From NCBI GenBank assembly GCA_034189085.1, contig JAXHVH010000001.1:62001-126000 (forward strand): 64,000 nucleotides of DNA. The letters are read 5' to 3'. The position numbers and the translations under genes are program-made. A model generated the notes under the pieces. That model was not told the origin of the DNA. It saw nothing but the letters and a program-made list of their open reading frames with translations, and ran no database searches. The DNA comes from M55B129 sp034189085 (GTDB taxonomy: Bacteria > Bacillota > Dethiobacteria > DTU022). Below, one piece after another: positions 62,666-64,000 of the stretch (position 1 is its first letter; each line of letters starts with the position of its first letter).

Positions 62666-64000
62666 TTGGCGGAAAAAAAGATGCCTGTGGACAGGCAAAA
62701 TAATAAATCTGAAACTAAGAAACCGAAAAAAAAGCGCAGTATTATAAAGATAATCATTTTGATCATTTTCCTGCTGCTGGTCATCGGCGGAGGAGCGGCT
62801 GCAGCAGTAGTTTATAGTTACATCAGCGAAGCACCTCCCTTTGATGCAAGCAAACTGGCGACTGTAGAAACTTCATATCTCTATGACAGCAGCGGGGCTG
62901 AGATCACTCGCCTGCATGAGGAACAGAACCGGATTGTGGTTAGCCTGGACGAAATCCCGGCCCACGTTCAGGAAGCGTTCATTGCCATAGAAGACGAGCG
63001 TTTTAAGGAACATTTCGGCTTTGACATCATTGGCAGCCTGCGGGCAGCCTATGCCAACCTCAGGGCAGGCGGTATTGTGCAGGGAGCCACAACAATTACC
63101 CAGGAGGTGGCTCAGCACGCTTTTTTAAGCACGGAAACCAGCTACAAGCGCAAGATTCAGGAAATCTGGCTGGCCATCGAGATGGAGCGCCGCTACAGCA
63201 AGGAAGAGATCCTGGAACTCTACCTCAACCGGATGTACTTTGGCAACGGGGCTTATGGTGTGGAAGCAGCGGCCCAGACGTATTTTGGCAAGAGCGTCGG
63301 CGAATTGTCCATAGCAGAAGGGGCAATGCTGGCCGGAGCAATGCGCTGGCCCAACAATTATAACCCCTTTGACAACCGGGAAGCGGCCGAAGAACGAATG
63401 CATCTCGTTTTGAACAACATGCTGCGCCTGGAGTACATCAGCGAAGCTGAATACCAGCAGGCCCTGCAGGGGCCATCGTATTATGCCGAACCGCGCAATC
63501 CTGAATATCCCTATCCCCATTTTGTCGACTATGTCATTCACGATGAACTGATCAAAATTTTAAGCGAGATTCCCTCGATCGGCTCAAAGGATGAAGCCTA
63601 CCGGGCTATCTACACCGGTGGACTGCGCATTCACACCACCCTTGACCCGCACCTGCAGCACCACGTCGAAGAGGTCCTGGCCAGGGACGACCTCTACCCG
63701 GCCACCATCCATGTCGACATGGCGGCGGCCAGGGAAACGATAGCCGAGCTGCCATCAGGCCGCGACCTGAGCCAGGCTCAGCTGGAAGAGCTCATTGACG
63801 AGGAAAAGGGCATTCCCCAGCCGCAGGCGGCGATCGTGCTGGCCGACCCAACCACCGGTGAGATCAAGGCCCTGGGCGGAGGTCGGAAATACCGCCGCCA
63901 TGTTGATGAAATCCTCCGCTTCACCACCTTGCGCCAGCCAGGATCGTGCATTAAGCCAATCATTACCTATGCTCCGGCTTTCGAAGAAGGTGTTCTGGCC
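62666..64000 (+). CDS. Class A penicillin-binding protein (partial, runs off the right edge)
   Basis: The first 445 residues of a bifunctional peptidoglycan synthase. A basic cytoplasmic tail and one membrane segment (about 26-52) lead to the glycosyltransferase 51 domain, with the catalytic Glu109 in AIEDERFKEHFGFD, then RKIQEIWLAIEMERRYSKEEILELYLN (region) and GAYGVEAAAQTYFGK. The transpeptidase nucleophile is Ser427 in RQPGSCIKP. It starts at TTG 62666 behind AGGAGG. It builds and cross-links cell wall outside the membrane. The 3' end is not in the window. Confidence 0.95.
   Translation, partial: MAEKKMPVDRQNNKSETKKPKKKRSIIKIIILIIFLLLVIGGGAAAAVVYSYISEAPPFDASKLATVETSYLYDSSGAEITRLHEEQNRIVVSLDEIPAHVQEAFIAIEDERFKEHFGFDIIGSLRAAYANLRAGGIVQGATTITQEVAQHAFLSTETSYKRKIQEIWLAIEMERRYSKEEILELYLNRMYFGNGAYGVEAAAQTYFGKSVGELSIAEGAMLAGAMRWPNNYNPFDNREAAEERMHLVLNNMLRLEYISEAEYQQALQGPSYYAEPRNPEYPYPHFVDYVIHDELIKILSEIPSIGSKDEAYRAIYTGGLRIHTTLDPHLQHHVEEVLARDDLYPATIHVDMAAARETIAELPSGRDLSQAQLEELIDEEKGIPQPQAAIVLADPTTGEIKALGGGRKYRRHVDEILRFTTLRQPGSCIKPIITYAPAFEEGVLA

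Noticed and set aside
1..64000. rRNA, tRNA, CRISPR array, prophage or toxin-antitoxin genes
   Set aside because: Looked for in the intergenic gaps by eye; no cloverleaf-like sequence, regularly spaced repeats or phage-type genes were recognised. A covariance-model search would be needed to exclude small RNAs.

Overview
The window looks like a chromosome segment of an anaerobic, spore-forming member of the Clostridia (Bacillota). The evidence is the core block at 46.0-62 kb, in the order typical of Firmicutes (yraN, rnhB, rbgA, lepB, rplS, trmD, rimM, khpA, rpsP, ffh, ylxM, ftsY, smc, spoVS, rnc, acpP, plsX, rpmF, DUF177), the sporulation gene spoVS, the many GTG/TTG starts behind strong AGGAGG sites, and a set of oxygen-sensitive enzymes (glycyl radical enzyme, aldehyde:ferredoxin oxidoreductase, ferredoxins, selenoprotein). 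No rRNA, tRNA, CRISPR array, transposase or phage gene was seen.

Region 1 (0-8.2 kb, minus strand): a glycyl radical enzyme (GRE), its radical-SAM activase and a protein related to the epsilon subunit of B12-dependent glutamate mutase, read in that order, with two MFS transporters upstream. The GRE has an unusual active-site loop and the mutase relative appears to have lost family catalytic residues, so the pair may do chemistry on an unfamiliar substrate.

Region 2 (8.4-17.6 kb, minus strand): a likely operon of a nitroreductase, a 143-aa unknown, a U32-like TIM-barrel protein, a creatininase-family hydrolase, an Ldh2-type dehydrogenase, a tungsten/molybdenum AOR, a MoaD/ThiS-like protein, a cupin and a ferredoxin. 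The U32-like/creatininase pair occurs twice as a direct repeat of about 2.1 kb, 5.94 kb apart. The repeat starts just upstream of a sigma-54 promoter and ends just after the last stop codon, so it is almost exactly one transcription unit.

Region 3 (17.9-31.2 kb): a PrpR-type sigma-54 activator, a D-2-hydroxyacid dehydrogenase with no ordinary start codon, a leftward TRAP transporter plus acyl-CoA dehydrogenase set, and a rightward CoA-transferase, fused hydroxyacyl-CoA dehydrogenase/enoyl-CoA hydratase and thiolase operon behind a perfect sigma-54 promoter. Together these form a substrate uptake and beta-oxidation module. Four consensus -24/-12 sites link regions 2 and 3 to the activator.

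Region 4 (31.3-46 kb): a fused UGSC-like selenoprotein with an in-frame UGA and a convincing bacterial SECIS hairpin, a MalT/LuxR-type ATP-dependent regulator, three related cupin-type proteins (two of them behind a repeated 48-bp element containing a 12-bp palindrome), a second TRAP transporter, an aldo/keto reductase with a ferredoxin tail, a metallo-beta-lactamase-fold hydrolase and an SLC13-type anion transporter. This looks like a second catabolic island.

Region 5 (46-64 kb, mostly minus strand): the housekeeping block. Only plsX and acpP of the usual fatty-acid cluster are intact, with what looks like a decayed fabF fragment between acpP and rnc. A rightward class A penicillin-binding protein runs off the right edge.
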